NCBI GenBank assembly: GCA_001939145.1
Contig: LSRX01000784.1
Span: 221,848 to 285,847, forward strand
Origin: Symbiodinium microadriaticum
Lineage: Eukaryota > Sar > Dinophyceae > Suessiales > Symbiodiniaceae
DNA length: 64,000 bases
Direction of reading: 5' to 3'
Within the stretch, counting starts at the first letter, position 1. Each line of letters opens with the position of its first letter. Positions 10,049-20,800 of this stretch are shown one piece after another. The translations under genes and the position numbers were made by a program. The notes beneath the pieces are model-generated. The model did not search any database. It saw only the letters and a list, made by a program, of their open reading frames with translations, and was not told the origin of the DNA.

Positions 10049-10569
10049 TCCTCACACAGATCATCCATAGGGCTCCTTCATGAATATACGTAGGTTATAC
10101 CCGGCCCCGAGGTACCATTTTGATTATTCCGCCTCCTACAGGACCTTCGTCCAATGATTAACTGAAGGCCCCCTGCACTAAGCCTAGGCTTTAGGGTGTA
10201 GGGTTTAGGGCCTGAGATCCATGGGTTTGGGGTTTAGGGAACATCGCCCATCTCTGAGATCCCGTAGTTTCTTTTACCGAATCTGTTGAAGTCCCTGCTA
10301 AGAGACCGCAGCAACCTTATGAGAGCCTTAACAGCGGCCGATGACCAGCCTGCTAAACCGCTACACGGTGCCAAGACCTAAACCTACACACTAAAACCGT
10401 ACCCAAACCGTAGAGCCCTAAACCCTAAAGCCTACCCAATCGGTGGGATCCAAAATAAGGTACCCTAAGATTCGGAAAGCCCCATCTCTTTTTCAAGCAA
10501 AGCCCAAGCAGATGCCGAAGAGCCGACCCCGTGAGAGCGGTGGAGCTTCGATACGAGACTGGCTTTCTA

Positions 10570-10760
10570 TAGGGTTTAGGGTTTAGGGCTTAGGGCTTTG
10601 GGTTTAGGGTTTAGGGTTTAGGGTGCTTAATATGTGGGTTTTAGGGACGGGTTTAGTCTTAGGGTCTTAGAAGACTGAATGGGGTTGCTGGAGAGGTTTC
10701 ACTTTAGCAGGGTTCTGGAAAGGAGAACCCTAAACCCTAAACCCCTAAACCCTAATTTAG
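10570..10760. repeat. TTTAGGG block, then CCCTAAA block
   Basis: TTTAGGG units occupy 10568-10625, then about 100 bp of unrelated DNA, then CCCTAAA at 10728-10757. Single units recur to 10865. Confidence 0.7.
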
Positions 10761-11187
10761 CGGTTTCAGGGCTTGGTTTGGGATTCAGCGATCCATGCAG
10801 CTCATGTCGGAAAATGCAGGCCCTGATAGTACTCCCTCCCTGCACCCTAAACCCTCAGCCCTAACCCTCAAACGAGGAAGGCACTCTGAATTTAAAAGTA
10901 TATCCGGCCGGGAGCCGACATCCATGAAGCAATCACAATAGCTTCTTTCGCACTGCACTTTGGATCCCGACTACGTGCCCTTTGAGGCGGCTCGGTTAGG
11001 GTTTAGGGTTTCCGGTGAAGTCGGATGAGGACACTCTCAGCAGAACTGCCGCAACGGGTCGAATTTGATTTAAGCGTTCCTTTGCTCGATGCAGCAAGTT
11101 TCACTTGGCAGCACCAGTTGCAGAATTTGATGTACAGCGTTCCCTCGAATGGTGTACCAAGCTCGCGATCACTTCGACACGAAACGG

Positions 11188-11260
11188 AAACCCTAAACCC
11201 TAAACCCTAAACCCTAAACCCTAAACCCTAAACCCAAAACCCTAAACCCTAAACCGTAAA
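11188..11260 (-). repeat. CCCTAAA array
   Basis: About ten almost perfect heptamers. The 11025-11190 open frame immediately upstream runs into them and ends in repeat-encoded residues. Confidence 0.9.
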
Positions 11261-11389
11261 TGGTACCGTGGATGTCCGGGTTCCCGAGACTGGGGACAGA
11301 GGCAACTGCCGCCGGCGCAAGGGGCAGCCACACCCTGCAGCACCCGCTTACCTAGGCCCCTGATAGAAGCTCCGTGCAGGAAGCCCCCC

Positions 11390-11700
11390 TAAGCCCTAAA
11401 CCCTAAACCCTAAACCCAAGCCCTACACCCTAAACCCTACAAGAACCCTTGGTGATAGCCCGTTATGAGAACCCCTTATAGAGCGCTCCCCCCCCCTCCA
11501 GTTTGGAGTTCACATCGCTAGACCCCGGAAGTGCGGCACTTCAGCTCTTAAGCCCTCAGCCCTAAACCCACGGTTTAGGGTTTAGGGTTTACGCGGAACC
11601 CCAACATAGCGACTCGGGTCAGACGTCTAACGGCATTCCACCCAAAACTCTTTTGGGGCAGACTAGCCCTAAACCCTAAACCCTAAGCCCTAAACCTTCT
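11390..11700. repeat. Cluster of short telomere-like blocks
   Basis: CCCTAAA units at 11394-11440, TTTAGGG at 11572-11592 and CCCTAAA at 11668-11697, separated by 80-130 bp unrelated segments. Confidence 0.7.
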
Positions 11701-11763
11701 CGTCTCCGTCGTGCCTAACGATCAGTTCGGCTTTTGGGTTCCTGCTTGACCTTGCTCTCTCAT

Positions 11764-11882
11764 GGATTAGGGTTTAGGGGTTTAGGGGTTTAGGGTTTAG
11801 CGGTCTAGGGTTTTAGGGGTTTAGGGTTTAGGGTTTCGGGGTTTAGGGTTTAGGGGTTTAGGGGTTTAGGGTTTAGGGTCGA
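11764..11882 (+). repeat. TTTAGGG/TTTAGGGG array
   Basis: About 15 units, many with four G residues (TTTAGGGG) and one TTTCGGGG. Confidence 0.85.
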
Positions 11883-12044
11883 GCATGACCACATTTCTTG
11901 TCCGACCGGAACGAACTCTTCCCCCTCACAAAAATAAGATTTGATGTGGTGATGCAGTGTCGCCTGCACGCCATAAGGGGTGACCGGAATGACACGGGCG
12001 TAGCCGCATCTGTGCTGCGACTGTTCCTATGAGTTCTAACACAG

Positions 12045-12163
12045 TACTTGGAGGTTCATGGGTAGTTTTAAGTGGGGTTATAAGTAGGGCAACTAATTAT
12101 AGTTATAACCCCTTAATGGGGGACTTATAGCCCCGCTTATAACTACCCATGAACCTCCAAGTA
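12045..12163. repeat. Fold-back element, family A
   Basis: Compact full copy: TACTTGGAGGTTCATGGGTA at the left, TACCCATGAACCTCCAAGTA at the right (perfectly complementary 20-mers), with the central AACTAATTATAGTTATAACC. Confidence 0.9.
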
Positions 12164-12235
12164 CCGCAGTATCACATCTGTCACCTTTGTGGGACTTCGG
12201 CGGCTCGAGGTTTCACGGTCGCAAGCTGGAATACT

Positions 12236-12552
12236 GTTTAGAGTTTAGGGGTTTAGGGTTTAGGGTTTAGGGTTTGGGGTTTAGGGTTTAGGGTTTGGGG
12301 TTTAGGGTTTAGGGTTTAGAACCCGTGTAGACCCCTTGTAGAACCCTGATGAAGAGCCGTTATATCGAACCCATATGAAGCCTTCCTGCAACCTGCCGGA
12401 AAAGAAAGCTAAGCCCTCTAGATGGAAGAACTCAAGCCCGTAAACCCTAAACCCCAAACCCTGAACCCTAAACCCTAAACCCTAAACCCTAAATCCCCAA
12501 ACCCTAAACCCCTAAACCCTAAACCCCAAACCCTAAACCCCAAAGCCTAAAC
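12236..12552. repeat. TTTAGGG array, unique spacer, CCCTAAA array
   Basis: TTTAGGG units 12245-12320, about 115 bp of non-repeat DNA, then about 15 CCCTAAA/CCCCAAA units 12440-12552: another tail-to-tail polarity pair. Confidence 0.85.
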
Positions 12553-12639
12553 AAAGAAGCCTGTCATGGCAGGCTCATGGAGGACGGACGCTTCCAGGAG
12601 CTGAACCTGCCTCCGCTCCAGATGAAGGTCTGCGGGGGT

Positions 12640-12757
12640 AGGGTATAGGGTTTAGGGTTCAGGGTTCAGGGTTTTTGGTATAGGGTTTAGGGTTCAGGGT
12701 TCAGGGTTTTGAGTTCAGGGTTCAGGGTTTAGGGTTCAGGGTTTAGGGTCTAGGGGT
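12640..12757 (+). repeat. TTTAGGG/TTCAGGG array
   Basis: Units alternate regularly between TTTAGGG and TTCAGGG, suggesting amplification of a two-unit variant. A motif TTTTKGTATAGGG interrupts it once. Confidence 0.75.
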
Positions 12758-12867
12758 TTGGTTGGTCGGTTTTTATAAGCGTTCTACAAGTTAAGGGGGT
12801 GGGGGAGCTGGTTGTTTGAGGGTTAGATGCTATATGAGGGTTCCCGTTGGGTGTGGGGTGCAAGCTC

Positions 12868-12980
12868 ACTTGAAGGTTCATGGGTAGATATAACTGGGGT
12901 TATAAGTCCCCATCTATGGGTTATAACTATAGTTACCTTACTTTTGACCCCACTTATAACTACCCATGAACCTCCAAGTA
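12868..12980. repeat. Fold-back element, family A
   Basis: Full copy; left ACTTGAAGGTTCATGGGTAG, right CTACCCATGAACCTCCAAGT (one mismatch). The centre reads TATGGGTTATAACTATAGTT. Confidence 0.9.
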
Positions 12981-13411
12981 GGCCTCAGGGTGTTGGGAGT
13001 TTGAGGGGCCTTTAGAGGGGTTGCCGTACGGGTTCTATGTGGGTCTGGAGGGAGTGTTACAAGCGCGATTAGGGCATTAGGGTTCGGGGATTTAGGACCT
13101 AAGCCCTCAGCTTGGGGGTTTAGGATCTATCGAGCCCAAAGGCGTAAACGCATGTAGAACTTGCAGGGCAGCCTAGCCCGCTCCCTAAACTCTAGTGTGC
13201 GAGTCGCAGTGGCCGTGCAGGGGGTTCTGCCTTAAGTGACGTGGCTGCAGACGGTCCGCACCAGGTATAGGGTGTAGGGTTTAGGGATGAAGTCCTGGTG
13301 AAACCGCCACAAGACCTGCGAAGTCAAGCCCTCATAGAGCAGCCCAGGCCCTAAACCTTACACACAAAAGCCCTGAACCCTGCAACCTGAACCCCAAGCC
13401 TTCTAGTGAAC

Positions 13412-13503
13412 CCCGGAAAGTTGGAACATGGATTTAGGATGATTCGGGGATTCCCTATAATTTAGCTTAAGGGCCTGAGGAGAATGATGTTCCAACTTTC
13501 TGG
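13412..13503. repeat. Fold-back element, family H, copy 2
   Basis: Left CCGGAAAGTTGGAACAT, right ATGTTCCAACTTTCTGG, about 92 bp. It lies 33 bp from the next family A copy. Confidence 0.75.
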
Positions 13504-13535
13504 CTTCTCCTGTAAAACCCTATAAAGCCACACAG

Positions 13536-13650
13536 TACTTGGAGGTTCAGGGGTAGTTTATAAGTGGGGGTGTAAGTCCCCTAATATGGGTTATAACTAT
13601 GGTTACCTTACTTATAACCCCACTTATAACTACCCATGAACCTCCAAGTA
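13536..13650. repeat. Fold-back element, family A
   Basis: Full copy between TACTTGGAGGTTCAGGGGTA and TACCCATGAACCTCCAAGTA. It is the third copy within 1.6 kb. Confidence 0.9.
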
Positions 13651-13815
13651 AGCTTAGAGTTTGGGGCCAAACCCTAAACCCTAAACCCTAAACCCTAACC
13701 CTATAAAACCATACAGTAAGACCTCAGAGAGTTCCTTTCAGGTTGGGTCGGAGGAGGAGATGGAGATGTGGATCTCCCTCCTCGCGGAGAAGCGAGGGCC
13801 TTTCCCTCCTCCTGG

Positions 13816-13940
13816 GTTGGGATTTTCGGATTTGGGGTTTCGGATTTGGGATTTCGGATTTGGGGTTTCGGATTTGGGGTTTAGGGGTTCAGGGGTTTCG
13901 AATTTGGGGTTTAGGGGTTCAGGGGTTTAGGGTTCAGGGG
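13816..13940 (+). repeat. Minisatellite of TTTCGGATTTGGGG units
   Basis: About six 14-15 bp units (TTTCGGATTTGGG) pass into TTTAGGGGTTCAGGGG units. Derived from the telomere-like heptamer by eye. Confidence 0.7.
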
Positions 13941-14192
13941 CTACCATCAGGGTCTGCTTGGGGTTTAAGGTTCAGGAGTTCTGGCTTAAGGTTGGGTGTA
14001 GTATGATTGGAGCCGTATTCATTTGACAACTCTAACAGAGCTATTGCAGATCACTCCGAGCTCTACTGGAGTCGCCATTTTGACGAGCTTGACTTCAGGG
14101 AAAGCCCTAAACCCGAAACGCTTGGAGTTTATAATCTAGTAAGGGTTCCAGCTTTTATACACTTCACGGATGAAGTACGGTTGATGATTGTT

Positions 14193-14267
14193 AATCCTGC
14201 ATTACCCATCATAAGGAATATACCATGAATCCCATAGTTTAGGGCCCCTTTAAGGTAATGCAGGATT
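14193..14267. repeat. Inverted repeat, 14-bp arms
   Basis: AATCCTGCATTACC (14193-14206) is exactly complementary to GGTAATGCAGGATT (14254-14267). The loop holds a TAAGGAATATACC string also found in family C. Confidence 0.75.
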
Positions 14268-15594
14268 TATATCATCAGCAGTGGGGCGGCCTTGGAGTTT
14301 CCAAAGCAAAGGGCCTTCACAACCGATGTTAGGGTTTAGGTCACCATGCCACCCTAAACTCTAAACCCGGTATTTAGGGACGGAAAGAGGGGCCTTTAAA
14401 CAAACAGCCGATCTAGAGTTTAGGGTTTACAGTTACGCTTTAGGATAGAGGCCCCAGGAAATGGATTGTCATTGTCGGGCATAGGATGCAGGATTTCCAG
14501 TTTCTCGTTCGGTATCACCTAAGGCACAGGCTAGCAGAGGCACAGCCAAGAAAGCCAACGGCAGGCAGCAGCAGGGCAAGCCCGCAGGCATTGACAATGG
14601 TCAGACCAAGCTCAATTTCACCGCCAATCTCAAGTCCTCCGGGGGCGCATCGTTGACTCCATGAGCCGCGCGAGGGCCAGGAAGATGCCCGTTGAGGTGC
14701 CTCATTGTCGTGAGCTGACTAAAGTTGGTTGGTCCTTCCCTGGTAGTGTAGCCGGCTCTCGCTGCCGAGTCCTTGTTATTATGCTTATTTGTATTTAAAT
14801 TTGACATTTTAATATTTTTATTACATTAAATTATTGGTATGGCTATAATGCTACCTGGACTGGACCCTGGACCGACTCGACCGTCGGCTACAGACAATAT
14901 TACACATCCCTAACACCTAAACTTTGAACCCTTATTAGCCTTATTATTTTGTATTACTTAGAGTATAGCAGCCCTAAAGTTAAATCGGTCAATCTGGGAC
15001 CCTAGCAGGCACACTGGATGCCTCTTCAGCTTCGCAGACATTTTGGAATAGACGGTTTTGGAAAAGCCCGGAGATGTTCTAATCGGTAAATCCTACACCT
15101 GCGCTTCATGTTTTCCGGGGTATGGCTTTCGGGGTTTTGGCACCCTAAGCCCTGCCAGTTTCTGGCAGGTGCTTGTATTTTGCGGGGTTCCGAGCTCTCT
15201 ATGTAACCAGGCCCTTTGGGGTGTAGGGGTTCCTTCAAGGGTTCTTGTAAGGGCGACTACAAGGGTATATTTGGGGTTGAGGGGTTTCGGCTTTAGGGCC
15301 TACAGCCTTGGCTTCAGGATTTTGCAGTTTAGGGTTCAAGCTTTCGGAGTGGGAGACTCGATCCCCGGAGCCCTCAGCCCTAAACCTAAACCCAAAGGCG
15401 CAAAGCCCAAGCCCCAAACCCAAAAGGCGCAACGCCCAAGCCCTAAGCCCTAAACCCAAAAGCCCAAACCGGTTTGGACGTCGCTGGTTCGACTCCTTTG
15501 CTGCTGGCACTGAGGAATAACATCAAGCTGAAGGACGGGAAGCATGCAATCACCCTGGCCTGAGCACGAGGCAGTGGAGGTGCAGGATCCCTTG
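14268..15594. other. Gene-free stretch
   Basis: No supportable gene. It contains isolated telomere-like units, an AT-rich patch (about 14770-14850) and a PKP/NPK-encoding CCCTAAACCCAAA patch (15375-15470). Open frames here are repeat translations or too short to judge. Confidence 0.4.
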
Positions 15595-15660
15595 GGTTAG
15601 GGTTTAGGGTTTTAGGGTTTTGGGATTTAGGGTTTAGGGTTTAGGTTTAGGGGTTCCTTT
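15595..15660 (+). repeat. TTTAGGG array
   Basis: Eight to nine units with one TTTTGGGA variant. Confidence 0.8.
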
Positions 15661-15712
15661 GGGGCTTGGGGTAGTGTTACGCCACTAGTTGCCGTTAAAG
15701 GGGAACCGTGGT

Positions 15713-15770
15713 ATAGAACCCTATGGTACCCTTTTTGGGACCCCCCATCATAGAACCCTATGGTACCCTT
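15713..15770 (+). repeat. Direct repeat of ATAGAACCCTATGGTACCCTT
   Basis: A 21-bp string occurs exactly twice (15713-15733 and 15750-15770), separated by 16 bp. It contains the TAGAACCCTATGGTACC half-palindrome. Confidence 0.8.
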
Positions 15771-16076
15771 ATGGGCATGGCCGTGTCATGATGATGTCGG
15801 TGATGGCAGTGTTGTCGATTTGTTGATGAAGCTTAGGATGCCCTCGTTGCCACGGCCACAGTCGTTTCTGGTTTCAATATGCTCTCCGAAACCATCAGCC
15901 TGTACGTAGGGGTCTAACATAGAAGCCTCAACAGTTACAATTCAACCTTACGGTTCCTAATTATGTGGTTGCTGAGCCCTATATTGGCAAAACCCTCTTG
16001 GGTTTCTAAACGTAAGGCTTTATTTTTGACGTCTGGGATCTTCATGGAGTCTTGGTGGGATCAAGTTTCAGAGTAA

Positions 16077-16170
16077 TATAGGGGCCTACAGAATTACCAA
16101 TGACATTGTCGGGTTCCTTCTTATATTTACAGAACAATAGACCCCGAAACCCTATTCTAGTTAGTTCCAG
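16077..16170. repeat. Dispersed element, family E
   Basis: Shares GGTTCCTTCTTATATTTACA and the end motif ACCCTATTCTAGTTAG with 57740-57842, and the left TATAGGGGCCTA plus right ACCCTATTCTAAT end with 45768-45852. Ends are weakly inverted (GGGGCCT / AGGCCCC-type). Partial end copies near 1245-1275 and 38500-38530. Confidence 0.6.
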
Positions 16171-17340
16171 CCCCCTACAGCTCTAGGCCCTTTCTTATCC
16201 CCCAGCCCTCTAGACCTTTGGTCAGCTAACTTCCGCATCTCTCGGACGGTTTAGGGTTTAGGGTTTAGGGCCGCTGGTACGTCTCTGGTTTAGGCTTCCT
16301 TAAGGTTCAGGAATATATGCTTTGGGCTTAAGGCCGGGTTAATCCGTGTTGTCTCACCTTCAAGTGGGGTCGTGGCACTACAGCTACATCCCAAAACCCT
16401 AAACCCTAAACCGACGTCAGTCGATCCTGGTCACACCCGATCCCCGGCAAGCGCATGAGCGGCTGCTGTTCTCTGCAATCCAAGCGGGCTCAGGGCCGAC
16501 ACTCTTGAGAAACTAAACCCCGAACCCTAAACCCTAGCATGGAAGCGCCATTGATTAATCTTTAGTATAGGGTTCTTCGCTTAGGGTTTCGGGTCTGGGG
16601 TTTAGGGCCGAGGGTTTGTGAGGGCTTGCGGCCTTTAGGTTTAGGGTTTTAGGGTTTAAGGGTTTAGTGCAATCAGAGGTTACTCTGAACGGAGTGTAGC
16701 GTGTGTGTGTGTGTGTCATTTCTGGGACGTACTTAGGCAGGTTCAGTATTTTGAGGGCTTGGGCCATCGGAAAACCATGAAACCTCAGGCCCTAAACCCA
16801 CCAGCCCAAAAAGCGGTTGGGTTTAGGTGTTTCCGGCGGTGGTCTCGGGTTAGGGGCTTCAGCATGTCCGGATGTCAGAGTAGAGAGATTTAGCTTGCAT
16901 TCACCCTTGAACTTTATATAATCCTTAATCCGTATACCGTTGTACCTTGCTTTCATTCCTCAGCTCACAACCACAACACCGAAGCCCTAAATGCAGATTC
17001 GTAAGCGCTAATCCCGAATCCTTAGTCAACTCGAAGCCCATTCCTGCCCTGTTACCCTGCGTATGCACTGGGCCGTAGAGTGAGGAAGGGCTGTTAGATG
17101 CAGATTGGCCTCTAGAGCTTAGGGATTTCGTGTTTGAGGGTTTCCAAAGCAGGATGTAGTTTTGAGGGTTCAACGCTTTCAGTGTTCAGGCTTAGGAAGT
17201 TTTGGTGTTTCCCGGACTTGGATGATTCTTGGCCCGAGCCGCTGACGACGTGATTGCAAAGACGGCCTGCACCGAGGGGTACCGCCCTGGACCCTTGCAT
17301 TTGCGCACTTGCATCTATCGTGTATACAAAAAATGTGCTG
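16171..17340. other. Gene-free stretch
   Basis: No supportable gene. It holds a (GT)n run at 16701-16716, short CCCTAAA blocks near 16392-16412 and 16511-16537, and TTTAGGG near 16250-16270 and 16640-16665. Minus-strand frames at 16925-17300 are ordinary in length and composition but have no recognisable protein features. Confidence 0.4.
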
Positions 17341-17349
17341 CCCCAAACT

Positions 17350-17612
17350 CAACCCCTAAACCCTAAACCTTACACCCTCAACCCTCAACCCTAAACCCTG
17401 AACCCTAAACCCCAAACCCTCAACCCTCAACCCTCAACCCTCAACCCTAAACCCTCAACCCTAAACCCTAAACCCTCAACCCTAAACCCTAAACCCTCAA
17501 CCCTAAACCCTAAACCCTGAACCCTAAACCCCAAACCCTCAACCCTAAACCCTCAACCCTAAACCCTAAACCCTCAACCCTAAACCCTAAACCCTCAACC
17601 CTAAAACCTAAA
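17350..17612 (-). repeat. Long CCCTAAA/CCCTCAA variant array
   Basis: About 36 heptamers, the longest array in the window. CCCTAAA and CCCTCAA alternate in a higher-order pattern; a block CAACCCTAAACCCTAAACCC recurs every 21 bp and a longer segment with GAACCCTAAACCCCAAACCC occurs twice about 120 bp apart. This points to unequal exchange or slippage after the variant arose. Confidence 0.9.
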
Positions 17613-17689
17613 ACGTCAAAAGCTCCGTCGACCGATCGCACTCGTCCTTAGACTCAGTGCTCCGGGCCTAACCTCCGAAACTTGAACAT

Positions 17690-17780
17690 GGTTTAGGTAG
17701 GGTGTAGGGTTTAGGGTTTAGGGTCTAGGGTTTAGGGGTTTAGGGGTTTAGGGTTTAGGGTTTAGAGGGTTTAGGGTTTA
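17690..17780 (+). repeat. TTTAGGG array flanking the 3' end of the retrotransposon
   Basis: About 12 units, some with extra bases, run directly to base 17780. The last 23 bases contain TTTAGAGGGTTTAGGGTTTA, a variant string also present in the array on the far side of the element (about 28086-28105). Confidence 0.9.
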
Positions 17781-17879
17781 TGCAAGACGTCCCTCGGACA
17801 CTCTGAACGATCACTCGGGCAGAGCAAATAGCACGACCTCAGGTGGGCAGTACCAAAACGGATGAGGCTGGCATCCAAT
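17781..17879 (-). other. Retrotransposon 3' trailer
   Basis: 99 bp between the ORF2 stop (TAA at 17880-17882 on the minus strand) and the telomere-like flank. No A-tail and no short tandem repeat tail are visible. The terminal bases GACGTCTTGCAT are followed at once by AAACCCTAAACCC. Confidence 0.7.
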
Positions 17880-20800
17880 TTACCTCAGCGACTTACGCCG
17901 AGCATAATAACGATTCCACGTGGTGAGTGGATGAACTACCGCAATCGGGCACTCCTTCGGAGAGCTCTGGGGCCTGTACGGACTACTCTTGAAACGTTTC
18001 CAGCAATGTCCACTACGACGAATAAACTCTGATCGCATGTCAACAGCTACACCAGGTGCACAGCAAATCGTGGCCACAGGCTCAAAGCTGTCGACGAAAT
18101 CCAGGACTGGACGACGATCAAACCGCAGATCCAAAGCTTGTCGCTGAGCAAAAAATTTCAGGGCATGAAGAAAGACCGTAAGCTGCTTACTGAAAGAGAC
18201 CTCACTGTAAGACAGTCCTTCGTAATCGACCTCGGCAACGAAAGCAGTTTGCACAGCTGTACGCCACCGAAAAGGCAGTGATTCCGGAGGCCACTTCGCC
18301 AGATTCTGGGGCGACATCCACCCAGTTTGCTCTGCAAAGCACATATACAATTCAGCTACACTGTATCCTGCAGGGCATGCATGGAAGCTCTGTGACATCC
18401 ACCATTGATGCAGCATCCAAATGAAGCGAGGGCCCAAAAGGGCATCCGGATACTCTGCTTGTTCAGTCAGATGCAAAGAAGGCAGAACATCCCCAAGCTG
18501 AAGGTCAGAAGACCCCAACCCTGAAGGAACGGAACCAGGAGACCGCGCCGACCCTTGAGAAGACGACCCCTTAAGAACACCCTCCTGCAAGGCAGCGACA
18601 GCTCGAGCTCTCTGCAAATGTGTATACCAGGCATGACAGGCTTGACGATGAAGCTGTAACACATCTGCAGAGCGTGCGGAATTGGCTTGCTTGGCAGCTT
18701 TGTCAGCTCCCTCATTGCCATGCCAAGTCCATCGATCGAATGCTGACATATCGGCACACAACTGCCGATGGGACTTGACATGCCGAAATGACCATGCAGC
18801 TGGCACTTTCTGACGAAACAACGACCATACTTGCCACCACAGTTCATACTCTGGCTGTTTTTCCCAGTAAAGCGAAATCCAACCCTGGCTCTGAAGACGA
18901 AGAACACCCCGAAGCACCGCACTGTTATCGATGTATACGGTAGCGCATTCCGCCGATGCAATAGCCACCATGACAGCAAACAGTTCTGCACGATAATTGG
19001 TTTGATGGCCTGGAACCACACCTGCAGCTACTTTCACAGCTTCAAAAGAGGATTCCTCAAGCACAATCACCGACCAAGCAGATACGGGCACCGAGTGTGG
19101 GCTAGCTGTAGAGCCATCCGTGAAGAGGTGAACTTTTTCATCGAAAATCTCGTCAAGGGGAGGCCAAGGTAGGGCCTGCAGGTACTCATCCCATCGCTGC
19201 ATGGAAATAGGCAGCCTATGCAGACCGCGCTCGAGGAGCAAAGCAGGCCATTGCTGCATGTCTGAAACCGGCAGGCCTTGACGGGCAGGAGCAAAATGCT
19301 CACACTCCAAGAGACGATGCCTGGATGTATCAGCAGCACCACAGTACCGACATCTACTCTCAGTCTCCGACAAGAACTTGATTTTCTGACCGGTCTGCAG
19401 GGCTGCATTGGACACAAAAGCTCCCAGGATGTGCAGAGGAACCTTAGTAGCCTTGCGAAGGCGTTGGCTCCAGTGAAAGTCAACGGTGTCAAGATCTTGC
19501 AACCCAAGCTTGGATGTGACCTTGGCAGCCACCTGCTGAAACCACGCCTTCTCGACACCGATCATGATTGCTCGACGATCAGAGGCACCCACATGCAAAG
19601 TAGAACCATCGGGAAATTGCAGCAAGAGGTCCAGCTGTGGCTGAATGCCAACGAGCCGGCAGAATTGATGAAAGTAATGCAGGGGACCCGACGAGCGTGG
19701 ACGCAACAGAGCTGCATTCCATTGCTGAGTGGTCCGCGTCGCAGCGCGACATACGGCCCGACGCATATCCGCCAAGCGTATGCGGAAGATCAACAGGAAA
19801 GGCTCCGCTGGCAGTGCAGAACCCATCAAAGGAGCCAAAAAATGATCTCGGTGATGATGCTTTCCCCACACGGCGGCCGACATCTTTCCGCGCAGTGTGG
19901 CCAGATACGTCATTGGAGAGGACGCAAAGGAAACTCCATAGGTCAGCGCCGGCAAGATTGTTCGGAGCAAAACCTGCTGCTTTCGCGTGGCCGACCAAGG
20001 CATGATGCGCAACTTCTGCATTTTGGACTCGTTTGCCTGAAGTCGAGCATGAAGGGTAGAGCTCTGGACCTGATGTGTGGATGTGAAAACAACTCCCAAG
20101 TCGTCATGACGCTGGTGCACCTGAAGTGAACAGCCAGCGAAGGAGACACGCGCCAGTTGAGCTCGGAGTGAAGCGTTGGTGGCAAAAGCCCTGGTTTTTT
20201 GAGGATTCAAAAGTAACCCCAAGACCCTAGTGGACCATAACATACGATCCATTTGCTGCTGCAGATCAGGAAGGCAGCCCGCCGTCAACGTCCAATTGTC
20301 AACGTAGCTCAGCATTCTGGTGTCCGGCAGCTGGTGCGTCACATGTGCCGTGACGGCCCAAGTAAGCATGATCATGACAGGGACCGCTATCGGGCATCCC
20401 TCTGGCACACCTGTTCGGCTCAGAGTTGGCGCGTGAAAACCGCCATGGAGCTTGAAGAAGCGCTGAAAAGAATTCAAGTACGCCATGTAAGCTCCAATAA
20501 TAGATTCCGGCCAACCGCAGCGACGGGCCAGGGCACAGATAAAATCTCGAGGAATCGTGTTGTAAGCCTTGGAGAGGTCCAAAGAGACGCCCACAAGGTC
20601 CCCATCCGCAGCCAAGGCTTCTTCCAGCTGACACTGAAGCTCCCATGCTGCATCCATCGCCGATCGACCCGGGACAGACCCAAAGATGTCGACAGGCAGA
20701 TGCTCGACGATGGCTGCAAAGATCTTCTTACTGATAATCTTGGCCCACACCCGATACAGCGTGGGGAGAATTGTGATCGGGCGACCATCTTTAGGCACCG

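Noticed and set aside
17350..17612. CRISPR-like regular spacing
   Set aside because: It is a variant telomere-like heptamer array with no unique spacers.
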